Shown here piece after piece: positions 1 to 8,628 of a stretch of DNA of 17,912 nucleotides. The DNA is taken from NCBI GenBank assembly GCA_023427085.1, contig JAEZBO010000202.1, positions 1 through 17,912 on the forward strand, given 5' to 3'. Numbering within the stretch: the stretch's first letter is position 1; each line of letters begins with the position of its first letter. Source of the DNA: Pseudomonadota bacterium (lineage in GTDB: Bacteria > Pseudomonadota > Gammaproteobacteria > Burkholderiales > Burkholderiaceae_B). The notes beneath the pieces are model-generated. The model was not told the origin of the DNA. It saw nothing but the letters and a program-made list of their open reading frames with translations, and searched no databases. Both the position numbers and the translations under genes were made by a program.

Positions 1-50
1 CCGGCGCGCCGGGGGGGCCCGGGGGGGGCGCGCGCGCGCCCGCGCCGCGC
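1..50. other. Low-complexity G/C run at window edge
   Basis: These bases are almost only G and C, in runs of seven or eight G and alternating CG. Read in the frame of the ABC ATPase that covers them, they give only Ala, Arg, Pro and Gly directly after a normal nucleotide-binding-domain sequence ending around GQIQFDG. No ABC ATPase has such a segment there. Inference: this is a low-quality contig end, not biology. The reading frame does stay open through it. Confidence 0.6.
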
Positions 51-1356
51 CGTCGAACTGGATCTGCCCTTCGGTGGGGGTGTCGAGGTCCAGCAGCATG
101 CGGCCGACCGTGGTCTTGCCGCAGCCGGATTCGCCGACCAGCCCCAGCGTCTCGCCGGGCGCGAGGTCGAAGCTGACGCCGTCCACCGCCTTGACCCGCG
201 CATGCTGGCGACGAAACAGCCCGCCGCTGCTGACCTCGAAATGTTTGCGCAGCCCTTGCGCCGAGATCAGCGCCAGCCCCCGCTCAGGCCCGGCCTGTGC
301 GGCCGCTGGCGGCGCCGGCTCGGGCAGCCGCAGCTGCCCGGCAGCCAGTTCCTCGGCGCGCCAACAGGCCGAGCGATGGCCAGCGGCGATCTCGCGCAGC
401 GGCGGGTCCTGGCGGCAGACGTCCTGCACGTAGGCGCAGCGGGCCGCGTAGCGGCAGCCGCTGGGCGGCGCCAGCAGATTGGGCGGCATGCCCTCGATGG
501 TGATCAGCTTGTCGTGCCGCGCCCGGTCCAGTCGCGGCACGGTGTTCAGCAGCGCCTGCGTATACGGATGCAGCGGCCGGGCGAACACCGCGTCGGCCTC
601 GCCCTGTTCGACCTGGCGCGCGGCATACATGACGTTGACCCGGTCGGCATAACGCGCCACCACGCCCAGGTTGTGGGTGATCAGCACCAGCGCGATGTTC
701 AGCGTGCGCGTCAGCTCGCGCATCAGCTCGAGGATCTGCGCCTGGATCGTGACGTCCAGCGCCGTGGTCGGTTCATCGGCGATCAGCAGCTTGGGATTGC
801 AGGCCAGCCCGATGGCGATCATCACGCGCTGACGCATGCCGCCCGAGAACTGATGCGGAAACTGGCGCAGCCGGCTGGCCGGATCGGTGATGCCGACCAG
901 GCCCAGCAGTTCGAGCGCGCGGGCCTGGGCCTGCGCCGGTGTCATGCCCAGATGGATGCGCAGCGGCTCCATGATCTGGTAGCCGACCGTCAGCACCGGA
1001 TTGAGCGAGGTCATCGGCTCCTGGAAGATCATCGCGATGTCGCGGCCGCGGCGCATCCGCATCTGCTCGGCCGGCAAGGTCAGCAGGTCTACACCCTCGA
1101 ACAGGATGCGGCCGCCGGTGACGCGGCCGGCGGGCTTGGCCAGCAGGCCCATGATCGCCAGCGACGACACCGACTTGCCGCAGCCGCTTTCGCCGACCAG
1201 CGCCAGCACCTCGCCCGGCCAGACTTCGTAGCTGACGTCCTCGACCGCGCGCAGCACGCCTTGCGCGGTCTCGAACCTGACGTCCAGATGCTGCACCGCC
1301 AGCAAGGGCGCGTCGGGCCTGGGTGGCGGGGCTGCCAGATGCTTGTCCGTTTGCAC
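1..1356 (-). CDS. Fused double ABC-transporter ATPase (oligopeptide/dipeptide type), 3' end outside window
   Basis: ATPase subunit of a peptide/nickel/opine-family ABC importer, acting on the cytoplasmic face of the inner membrane. Two nucleotide-binding domains are fused in one chain, as in GsiA/YejF-type proteins. Domain 1 has Walker A GESGCGKS (residues 55-62), Q-loop FQEPMTSLNP (111-120), signature SGGMRQR (171-177), Walker B LLIADEP (190-196) and the H-loop His in ITHN (about 228). It is followed by the Cys-containing oligopeptide-transporter C-terminal segment (Cys301, 307, 314, 331). Domain 2 begins near 361 and shows Walker A GESGCGKT (408-415); its remainder lies beyond position 1. 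The start is the GTG at 1356-1354, because AAGGAG lies just upstream at good spacing. Residues after about 436 fall in the suspect G/C run. It follows the solute-binding-protein gene after a 97-bp gap and is probably in its operon. The substrate is unknown. The permease genes are not in the window. Confidence 0.9.
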   Translation of the reverse strand, partial: MQTDKHLAAPPPRPDAPLLAVQHLDVRFETAQGVLRAVEDVSYEVWPGEVLALVGESGCGKSVSSLAIMGLLAKPAGRVTGGRILFEGVDLLTLPAEQMRMRRGRDIAMIFQEPMTSLNPVLTVGYQIMEPLRIHLGMTPAQAQARALELLGLVGITDPASRLRQFPHQFSGGMRQRVMIAIGLACNPKLLIADEPTTALDVTIQAQILELMRELTRTLNIALVLITHNLGVVARYADRVNVMYAARQVEQGEADAVFARPLHPYTQALLNTVPRLDRARHDKLITIEGMPPNLLAPPSGCRYAARCAYVQDVCRQDPPLREIAAGHRSACWRAEELAAGQLRLPEPAPPAAAQAGPERGLALISAQGLRKHFEVSSGGLFRRQHARVKAVDGVSFDLAPGETLGLVGESGCGKTTVGRMLLDLDTPTEGQIQFDGAARARARPPRAPPARR

Positions 1357-1427
1357 GGGCTCTCTCCTTGGGGGCGTTGCCGACCGCGTCGTTGCGTTCG
1401 GTGTGCCAGCTCGCGGCGGCCGGCCAT

Positions 1428-1452
1428 CGGCCGGGCCACCGCGGGCCGGCCG
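1428..1452 (-). other. GC-rich intercistronic stem-loop
   Basis: A perfect 7-bp stem, CGGCCGG (1428-1434) with CCGGCCG (1446-1452), closes an 11-nt loop. It lies immediately after the stop codon of the solute-binding-protein gene. There is no T-run, so it is not a clear intrinsic terminator. Such hairpins behind solute-binding-protein genes often stabilise the upstream message or partly attenuate the downstream genes; that role is inferred here. Confidence 0.4.
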
Positions 1453-1453
1453 G

Positions 1454-3037
1454 TCACTCGGCCAGCCAGACCTCGCGCAGGTCCTGGTTGACCATGTGGC
1501 TGGGCAGCGCGATCCAGCCTTGCACGCGGCGGTCCAGCGCGACCTTGCGGCCGCCCCAGAAACCCGGCGCCGCGTAGGCCTGCGTGATCAGGTGCGCTTC
1601 CATCTCGCGCACCAGCGCGGCGCGCTTGGCGGTGTCGGTCTCGCGCTTTTGCTGTTCGTACAGCTCGTCGACCTTGCGGTCGATGGCGCGCGAGGTGTTG
1701 GCCGGAAACTTGTCGTGCGACAGGAAGCGGTTCAACTGCACCGACGCATCGTCGTTCCATTCGCCGGCCGAATCGACCAGCACGTCGAAGCTGCCCGACA
1801 GGCGCGAGGTGGCCCATTGCGCGGTGTCGAGCTGGCGGTGCTCGACCGGGATGCCGATCTGGCGCCACTGGTCGATCAGGAACAGTCCGAGCGGCACGAA
1901 TGGCGGCGTCGACCGGTTGGTCAGCGTGAACGACAGCTTGTCGACGCCGGCCTCCTTGAGCAGCGCGCGGGCCTGGGCACGCGCGGCGTCCATGTCGCGC
2001 GAAAAGCCCGGCAGCGTCTCGAGCGTCTTGTCGTCCAGCGCCATCGCCGAACCGGGCCGGCTGAAGCCGCCCACCTGTTCGAGGAAAGTGATGCGCGACA
2101 TCGGCTTGACGCCCTGCCAGCGGTCGATCGCCATGGTCAGCGCCTGGCGCACGCGTACGTCGTTGAACGGCGGCTTCTCGGTATTGAAGGTGAACATGTA
2201 GAACGACAGCCAGCCGCTTTCGGCGATCTGGATCTGGTCGCCGCGGGCCTTCTGGATGCGCTGCACGTCGGCCGGCGCCAGGCCGCGGAACTCGGCCTGG
2301 ATCTGGCCGCTGGACAGGCTGTTGACCAGCGCGGTGTTGGTCATGACCATCGCACGGAAGCCGTCCAGGTAGGGCCGGCCCTGCTCGTGGTATTGCTGGT
2401 AGCGCTCGCCGCGCCAGTGCGAGCCGGAGGCGTGCTCGACGAACTTGAACGGGCCCGAGCCCATCACGTTGGTCACCGGAAAGCGCGGGTCCTTGGCCAG
2501 CTGCGCGGCCGAGTAGACGCAGTTCCAGGGGCTGGCGAAGTTCGACAGCATGCCGGCATCGGGCTTGGACAGCTTGATGACGACGGTGTGGTCGTCGGGC
2601 GTGTCGATGCTGGCGATGTCCGCGTACAGCGCCTGCCGCACCGAGACCACGCCTTGCGGCGGCGCGCGCAGCCGTTCGTAGGTGGCCTTGACGTCGGCGG
2701 CCTTGAGCGGCGTGCCGTCATGGAAGGTCACGTTGTCGCGCAGCTTGAAGGTGTAGGTCAGGCCATCGTCCGAGACGGTCCAGCTGCTGGCCAGATCGCC
2801 TTCGATCTTCGGATAGTTCTGCGCATCGAAACGCAGCAGCAGCGAATAGTGCGGCGCCAGGTAATGGATCTCCTGGAAGCTGACGGCCGCGTGACAGTCG
2901 TAGGTCGATGGCTCGCCCAGCACGCCGTAGGTCAGCGTGCCGCCCTGGCGGGGCTCGGCGGCGTGGCTGCCGGCGGCGAGGCCGGCCGACAGCAGCAGGG
3001 TCGATGAAGCAAGGAGGAAGAAGCGGCGGGCTTGCAT
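1454..3037 (-). CDS. ABC transporter periplasmic substrate-binding protein, family 5 (peptide/opine/nickel type)
   Basis: Captures the ligand in the periplasm and delivers it to the ABC importer encoded downstream. The 527-residue length is typical of DppA/OppA/GsiB-type proteins. Residues 1-26 form a Sec signal peptide: MQARR, then a hydrophobic core (FFLLASSTLLLSAGLAAG), then a likely cut after SHA before AEP. The mature protein starts QGGTLTYG and has the family 5 hallmarks: TYTFKLRDNVTFHDGTPL, a stretch beginning DVKATYERL, and the later FNDVRVRQALTMAID segment. The ATG at 3037 is chosen because AGGAG lies 7 nt upstream and the signal peptide starts there. The open frame runs further upstream to 3370, but that part overlaps the CoA-transferase gene and is Arg/Ala/Gly-rich shadow. 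The gene lies 47 bp after the CoA-transferase, consistent with co-transcription. The ligand cannot be read from the sequence. Confidence 0.93.
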   Translation of the reverse strand: MQARRFFLLASSTLLLSAGLAAGSHAAEPRQGGTLTYGVLGEPSTYDCHAAVSFQEIHYLAPHYSLLLRFDAQNYPKIEGDLASSWTVSDDGLTYTFKLRDNVTFHDGTPLKAADVKATYERLRAPPQGVVSVRQALYADIASIDTPDDHTVVIKLSKPDAGMLSNFASPWNCVYSAAQLAKDPRFPVTNVMGSGPFKFVEHASGSHWRGERYQQYHEQGRPYLDGFRAMVMTNTALVNSLSSGQIQAEFRGLAPADVQRIQKARGDQIQIAESGWLSFYMFTFNTEKPPFNDVRVRQALTMAIDRWQGVKPMSRITFLEQVGGFSRPGSAMALDDKTLETLPGFSRDMDAARAQARALLKEAGVDKLSFTLTNRSTPPFVPLGLFLIDQWRQIGIPVEHRQLDTAQWATSRLSGSFDVLVDSAGEWNDDASVQLNRFLSHDKFPANTSRAIDRKVDELYEQQKRETDTAKRAALVREMEAHLITQAYAAPGFWGGRKVALDRRVQGWIALPSHMVNQDLREVWLAE

Positions 3038-3084
3038 GGTAAGTCTCCTGGCGGGGTGAGGCGGTGACGGTGGGGGATGCGCCC

Positions 3085-4299
3085 TTATTGCAAGGCGCCG
3101 GTGGCGCGCATGGCGCGGATCTGGCTGTCGGTGTAGCCGTGCTCGGCCAGGATCTGGTCGCTGTGCTGCCCGAAGGTCGGCGCCGCGAACGGCGCCGGGC
3201 CGGGCGTCTTGCCCAGCCGCACCGGCTTGGTCATGGTGCGGTACGAGCCCACCTGCGGATGCGGCAGCTCGGCCACCAGGTCTTCGGCCAGCACCTGCGG
3301 GTGATCGAACATGTCCTCGATCGCCTGCACCGGCGCGCACGGCACCCGCTCGCCGAAGATCTGCTTCCACTCCTGCGCGGTGTGGCGCGCCAGCGCCGCG
3401 TGCATGCGCGGCAGCAGCTCGTCGGCCAGCTCGGCGCGCTTGCGCATGGTGTCATAGCGCGGGTCGGTGCCCAGCTCGCCCAGGTCCAGCAGCTCGCACA
3501 GCGCGGCCCAGAAATGCGTCGAGTGCGCCGAGATGTACAGCAGCCCCTGCTTGGTCGGATGGATGCCGGTGACCTTGCCGACATTGAGGTCGCGCACGGT
3601 CTCGCGCGGCTCGTCGCGGGCCCAGACAAACCGGCCGGCCTGCATGGTCAGCGCAGTGCGCAGCAGCGAGCACGAGACGGTCTGGCCCTCGCCGGTCATG
3701 GCGCGATGGAACAACGCGGCCGAGATCGAATAGGCCACCAGCGCCGAGGTGTAGTAATCGACGATCGAGCCCCGGATCAGTTGCGGCGTGCCGTCCAGGT
3801 CGGGCTGGAAGGTGCAGATGCCGGTCATCGACTGCAGCACCTGGTCGAAGCCGCCGTGGTCCTTGAGCGGACCGTTCTCGCCGTAGCCGGTCACCGAGCA
3901 ATAGATCAGGTCCGGCCGGATCTCGCGCAGCGTGTCGTAGTCGATCTTCAGGCGCGCCGGCACCGCCGGACGGAAGTTGTGCACCACCACGTCGGCGTCG
4001 GCGACCATGCGATGGAAGGCCTGCAGCGCGGCCTCCTGCTTGAGGTCCAGCACGATGGCGCGCTTGTTGCGATTGGTGCCCAGGAACGCCCGGCTCTCCT
4101 GCGGCAGGCTCGACGGGTAGTGCCGCATCATGTCGCCGGCCGGCGCCTCGATCTTGATCACCTGCGCGCCCAGGTCCGCCAGCAGCGTGCAGCCGTAGGG
4201 CGCCGCCAGGTAGCTGCTCAGGTCCAGCACCTTGAGGCCGCTGAAGGGACCGGGGCCGGCGGGCGAGGGCTGGTCGGTGGATGGCGCGGACGGGGTCAT
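3085..4299 (-). CDS. CaiB/BaiF (family III) CoA-transferase
   Basis: Transfers CoA between carboxylic acids through an aspartyl-CoA thioester intermediate, in the cytoplasm. The 404-residue protein has the N-terminal GLKVLDLSSYLAAPYGCTLLADLGAQVIKIE core (residues 21-51), GTNRNKRAIVLDLK (74-87), and the VTGYGENGP turn (136-144). The likely catalytic Asp is Asp181 in GSIVDYYTSA, by analogy with Asp169 of formyl-CoA transferase. The start is the ATG at 4299: GGAG stands 8 nt upstream. A TTG seven codons earlier has no comparable site. The gene is first in the leftward cluster with a peptide-type importer and is divergent from a LysR regulator. This suggests uptake of a compound followed by CoA activation. 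The family acts on many acids (oxalate, carnitine, bile acids, 2-methylacyl and dicarboxylic acids), so no substrate is assigned. Confidence 0.93.
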   Translation of the reverse strand: MTPSAPSTDQPSPAGPGPFSGLKVLDLSSYLAAPYGCTLLADLGAQVIKIEAPAGDMMRHYPSSLPQESRAFLGTNRNKRAIVLDLKQEAALQAFHRMVADADVVVHNFRPAVPARLKIDYDTLREIRPDLIYCSVTGYGENGPLKDHGGFDQVLQSMTGICTFQPDLDGTPQLIRGSIVDYYTSALVAYSISAALFHRAMTGEGQTVSCSLLRTALTMQAGRFVWARDEPRETVRDLNVGKVTGIHPTKQGLLYISAHSTHFWAALCELLDLGELGTDPRYDTMRKRAELADELLPRMHAALARHTAQEWKQIFGERVPCAPVQAIEDMFDHPQVLAEDLVAELPHPQVGSYRTMTKPVRLGKTPGPAPFAAPTFGQHSDQILAEHGYTDSQIRAMRATGALQ

Positions 4300-4414
4300 G
4301 GCGAAAGCTCCTTCTGGCAAGGGACGGGGCGGCCGGCGGCCTGGCGACGGGCACAGGTCGCCGACGCGGCCCGGGTGGACGGCGCAGGGGAAAAGAGGGG
4401 GAAAGCGAGCGGCG

Positions 4415-4447
4415 CTAGGCCGTCGACGGTGCGAGGGGGCGGTTCAT
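4415..4447 (-). CDS. Possible 10-residue leader ORF upstream of the CoA-transferase
   Basis: On the reverse strand an ATG at 4447-4445 has an excellent AGGAG 6 nt upstream and opens a 10-codon frame (MNRPLAPSTA) ending in TAG at 4415-4417. It lies about 115 bp before the CoA-transferase start, in what should be its mRNA leader. No regulatory amino-acid run is seen apart from two Pro codons. It may be a leader peptide, a chance ORF behind a good SD-like sequence, or the remnant of an older start. Confidence 0.25.
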   Translation of the reverse strand: MNRPLAPSTA

Positions 4448-4503
4448 TGCTGTCTCCTGTGCGGTCCCTGCGTCGCTCTGGACGGGGCCGCTTATCATCG
4501 GTT

Positions 4504-4516
4504 TGACTGCAGTCTA
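4504..4516. promoter_or_regulatory. Candidate LysR-type T-N11-A operator
   Basis: A perfect 10-bp palindrome GACTGCAGTC (4505-4514) is flanked so that T4504 and A4516 make a T-N11-A motif, the general LysR-family recognition pattern. It lies in the divergent region between the CoA-transferase (leftward) and the LysR gene (rightward), about 110 bp before the regulator start. Assigning it to this regulator is inference from position and pattern. Confidence 0.45.
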
Positions 4517-4559
4517 GGGGTGCCGCGCCCGCTTGGGAAATACCGTTTTCGGCGCCAGA

Positions 4560-4590
4560 CATGCCCGGCAGGCATGGCCGAGCCTAGAAT
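4560..4590 (+). promoter_or_regulatory. Dyad and -10-like element before the LysR gene
   Basis: CATGCC (4560-4565) and GGCATG (4571-4576) form a perfect 6-bp inverted repeat with a 5-nt spacer. Just downstream is TAGAAT (4585-4590), a good -10 hexamer match. No -35 hexamer is seen at normal spacing; the dyad sits about where it would be. A GAAA-N6-TTTC repeat lies slightly upstream (4537-4550). This could be the autoregulated lysR promoter. Confidence 0.35.
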
Positions 4591-4625
4591 GCCTGGAAAG
4601 ACAACAATGACAGCAGGGGACACCG

Positions 4626-5633
4626 GTGGCGATGATGCAACCCGAGACCGCGCGACTGTTCCATCGCATGGGGCAGCGACTCGATTTCAAACGGCTCAGA
4701 TATTTTGTCGGCATCGTCGAGGCGGCCAGCATCTCGACCGCGGCCAGCCAGCTGGGCGTGGCGCAGCCGGCGCTCAGCAAGGCGCTGCGTTCGCTCGAGG
4801 ACGACCTGGGCATGCAGCTGCTCGAGCGCAATGCGCGCGGCGTGCAGGTCACCCAGGCCGGCGCCTTGTTCCATGCGCATTGCCAGACCCTGCTGGGCGA
4901 GCTCGAGCAGGCCTGCGACGCGCTGATGCGCAGCGTCAGCGCCAGCGAGGTGGTGCGGATCGGCGTGCCGTTCAGCGTCGGCATGGTGCTGGTGGCGCCG
5001 CTGCTGCAGACGATCGCGCAGCTGATGCCGACGCTGCAGATCGACATCGTCGAGCGGCACACGCCCGAGTTGCAGCAGGCGCTGCTCGAGCACAAGCTCG
5101 ATCTGGCGATGGTCTCGCCGCTCGATTGCCTGCCCGAGCTGCATTACGAGCCGCTGGTCAGCGAAGGCATGTTCCTAGCCGCGTCGGTCGCGCTAATGGA
5201 GGGCAAGCTGGCCGGCGCGCATCTGCGCGATCCGTTGCAGATGGCGCAGCTGCAGGACCTGCCGCTGCTGTTCTCGCAACCGTCGACCTACCTGCGGCTG
5301 ATGATCGACAAGGTGTTCGCCAGCCAGGGCATGGTGCTGCGCGACGTGCGCGAGATCGACATGTTCGCGACCTTGCTGAACTACGTTTCGGCCGGCGAAG
5401 GCTGTTCGATCCTGCCGGCCGGCTGGATCCATCGCGAGGTCAAGTCGGGCCGGATCCGCGCGCTGGCCTTCGCCGATGCCCAGGCCATGTCGCGGGTGAT
5501 CTACCTGTGCCGGGCCCGGCGCGTCACGCCCAACGCCAGTACGCTGGCGCTGTGGCGCATGGTGCGGATCGCCGCCGACCGGGCGATCCGCGCCGGCGAC
5601 TGGATGAGCGCGCGCTTGATGGACCCCTGTTGA
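4626..5633 (+). CDS. LysR-type transcriptional regulator
   Basis: DNA-binding regulator of about 335 residues, slightly longer than the usual 290-310. The N-terminal winged helix-turn-helix starts at LDFKRLRYFVGIVEAASIS and continues AASQLGVAQPALSKALRSLEDDLGMQLLERN (about residues 19-69). The effector-binding domain covers about 108-315 with normal features (RIGVPFSVG, GCSILPAGWI). The start is uncertain: the GTG at 4626 has AGGGGA 6-7 nt upstream, and the ATG at 4632 is two codons later. A LysR protein normally begins only a few residues before LRYFV, so the ATG at 4668 is possible but has no ribosome-binding site. It is divergent from the CoA-transferase/ABC cluster, the classic arrangement for a regulator of that cluster. 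The effector is unknown. Confidence 0.93.
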   Translation: MAMMQPETARLFHRMGQRLDFKRLRYFVGIVEAASISTAASQLGVAQPALSKALRSLEDDLGMQLLERNARGVQVTQAGALFHAHCQTLLGELEQACDALMRSVSASEVVRIGVPFSVGMVLVAPLLQTIAQLMPTLQIDIVERHTPELQQALLEHKLDLAMVSPLDCLPELHYEPLVSEGMFLAASVALMEGKLAGAHLRDPLQMAQLQDLPLLFSQPSTYLRLMIDKVFASQGMVLRDVREIDMFATLLNYVSAGEGCSILPAGWIHREVKSGRIRALAFADAQAMSRVIYLCRARRVTPNASTLALWRMVRIAADRAIRAGDWMSARLMDPC

Positions 5634-5638
5634 GCGCT

Positions 5639-5663
5639 GCTGCCGGCCAGCGCGGCCGGCAGC
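5639..5663. terminator. Hairpin between convergent lysR and thiC
   Basis: A perfect 10-bp GC-rich stem, GCTGCCGGCC (5639-5648) with GGCCGGCAGC (5654-5663), has a 5-nt loop. It lies 5 bp after the LysR stop and 7 bp after the thiC stop on the other strand. There is no T-run on either side. The position between two converging 3' ends makes a bidirectional termination or mRNA-stabilising role likely. Confidence 0.55.
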
Positions 5664-5670
5664 GTCAGCG

Positions 5671-7584
<1,914 letters not shown>

Positions 7585-7590
7585 GGTGTA

Positions 7591-7649
7591 GCTCCAAATA
7601 AGAAGGGACTTGGAGCCGATAGGGATCGTACCCGCCCATTGCGGGCGGG
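7591..7649 (-). promoter_or_regulatory. thiC expression platform: SD-sequestering hairpin plus GC hairpin
   Basis: On the mRNA (reverse strand) two hairpins follow the aptamer. The first is CCCGCCC/GGGCGGG (7643-7649 with 7631-7637) with a 5-nt loop and no following U-run. The second pairs GCTCCAA (7616-7610) with TTGGAGC (7597-7591), a perfect 7-bp stem. Its 3' arm contains the GGAG that is the thiC Shine-Dalgarno sequence. Ligand-dependent masking of the ribosome-binding site, not termination, is therefore the likely control mode. A 5-nt stretch GGAGC at the 3' edge of the aptamer could instead pair with GCTCC of this stem and free the SD. Confidence 0.65.
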
Positions 7650-7654
7650 TTGTG

Positions 7655-7750
7655 CGCTCCCAGCATCGGCATTATCCGTACTGGTACGAAGGGACTCTCT
7701 CAACCTCCTGGCCGGACGTGCCGGACAGGAAAGTACCCCTGCGTGGAGCG
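7655..7750 (-). promoter_or_regulatory. TPP (THI-box) riboswitch
   Basis: The reverse strand upstream of thiC carries the thiamine-pyrophosphate aptamer elements in order: GGGGTAC near 7738, a P3 helix (CCGGC/GCCGG arms around 7705-7723), TTGAGAG, CCCTT, ACCAG, and the hallmark GGATAATGCC followed by ATGCTGGGA ending near 7658. The TPP aptamer senses the pathway end product and lowers thiC expression. P1 may be CGC/GCG next to the conserved core, or the longer CGCTCC/GGAGCG pairing (7745-7750 with 7655-7660); I cannot settle this without folding. Confidence 0.93.
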
Positions 7751-7751
7751 A

Positions 7752-7757
7752 AGTATA
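7752..7757 (-). promoter_or_regulatory. -10 element of the thiC riboswitch transcript
   Basis: TATACT on the reverse strand is a five-of-six match to the -10 consensus. It would start transcription about 7 nt downstream, almost exactly at the 5' edge of the TPP aptamer. The -35 position (about 7774-7780, TCAGGC) is a poor match and falls inside the tandem repeat. Confidence 0.5.
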
Positions 7758-7773
7758 GAGCCGATCGCGGCCC

Positions 7774-7803
7774 GGCCTGACGCGGCCTGGCCTGACGCGG
7801 CCT
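7774..7803. repeat. Perfect 2 x 15 bp tandem repeat
   Basis: GGCCTGACGCGGCCT occurs twice head to tail (7774-7788 and 7789-7803) with no mismatch. A further partial unit (CGGCC) lies just before. The repeat sits between the stop codon of the upstream solute-binding-like gene (7812) and the thiC -10 element, overlapping the expected -35 region. Each unit contains two GGCC palindromes, so it can also fold. Confidence 0.85.
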
Positions 7804-7811
7804 GGCGACCC

Positions 7812-8573
7812 TCAGGTGGCGGCGCCGGGCGGTGCGACCGCCGCGCCCTCGATGCCGTGGCGCGCCAGCGCCTGCGCCACGAAGCCCTCGCGCTTCATCT
7901 GTTCGACGAACTCGGCCAGATGCGCGGCCGCCGCCGCGCCGCGCGACTTGGGCAGGCCCATCGCCTGGCGGATCTGCATGAAGCTGCCCGGCAGCAGCCG
8001 CAAGCCGCCGCGTTGCCGCGCATCGGCCTCGAGCTGCTGCTTGACGCCCGCGGCGACGTCGGCGCGCTGTTGCACGAAGGTCTCGACCACCGCTGGCGAG
8101 GTCGGCGCGCGCACGATCTTTGCCTGCGTCAAGGCGCGGCTCAAATACAGGTCGTAGGCGCTGCCCTGGCCGACCACCACCGACAGGCCGGGCCGGTCGA
8201 CCTCGTCGCGCGATTGCAGCGGCGAGTCGTCGCGCACCAGGTAGCAGCCTTCGATCAGCACATAGGGCTCGGTGAACGCGATCCGTTCACCGCGCTTGGG
8301 ATCGATGGCAAAAAAGCCGATGTCGGCCTGTTCGGCCGCGACCGCCTCGACCGACTGGCCGGCGCTGTCGAACACCACCAGTTCCGCCGGCACGCCCAGG
8401 CGCTGGGCCAGCGCCTGGGCCAGGTCGACCGAGACACCGGCGGCCTGGCCGCTGGCCGGATCGCGGCGCGCCAGGATCGGATTGCCGACATTGATCGAGG
8501 CACGCAGGATGCCGTGGGGCGCGAAGGCGGCGCGCAGGGTGTCGAGGCTGGCTGTCATGGCGTAGGCATCCAT
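7812..8573 (-). CDS. Solute-binding protein family 3-like protein without signal peptide
   Basis: The 253-residue protein resembles polar-amino-acid ABC-transporter binding proteins (SBP family 3). It has an N-terminal lobe with GVSVDLAQALAQRLGV (about residues 46-61), IGFFAIDPKRGERIAFTEPYV, and the lobe crossover VVGQGSAYDLYLSRALTQAKIV. Known members bind amino acids in the periplasm or, as fused domains, act as sensors. This one begins MDAYAMTASLDTLRAAFAPHG, with no hydrophobic segment. The upstream frame closes at a TAG about 16 nt before the ATG, so there is no hidden signal peptide in frame. Neither the ATG at 8573 nor the one at 8558 has a strong ribosome-binding site. It may be cytoplasmic, or exported by another route. 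No transporter genes flank it. Confidence 0.85.
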   Translation of the reverse strand: MDAYAMTASLDTLRAAFAPHGILRASINVGNPILARRDPASGQAAGVSVDLAQALAQRLGVPAELVVFDSAGQSVEAVAAEQADIGFFAIDPKRGERIAFTEPYVLIEGCYLVRDDSPLQSRDEVDRPGLSVVVGQGSAYDLYLSRALTQAKIVRAPTSPAVVETFVQQRADVAAGVKQQLEADARQRGGLRLLPGSFMQIRQAMGLPKSRGAAAAAHLAEFVEQMKREGFVAQALARHGIEGAAVAPPGAAT

Positions 8574-8628
8574 CGGAGGTCGGGATCGCTAGCGTAACGG
8601 ATGCGGCCAAGCGCATGGGGCGGACCGG

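Noticed and set aside
3038..3370. N-terminal extension of the solute-binding protein
   Set aside because: It overlaps the CoA-transferase coding sequence in another frame, while a signal peptide and ribosome-binding site fix the start at 3037.
202..4506. Several long plus-strand open frames opposite the ABC/CoA-transferase cluster
   Set aside because: Each mirrors a gene with clear family motifs on the minus strand and shows only compositionally biased, unrecognisable protein.
7631..7649. CCCGCCC/GGGCGGG hairpin as an intrinsic terminator of the thiC riboswitch
   Set aside because: The stem is perfect, but no U-run follows on the thiC strand; the SD-masking stem explains control better.
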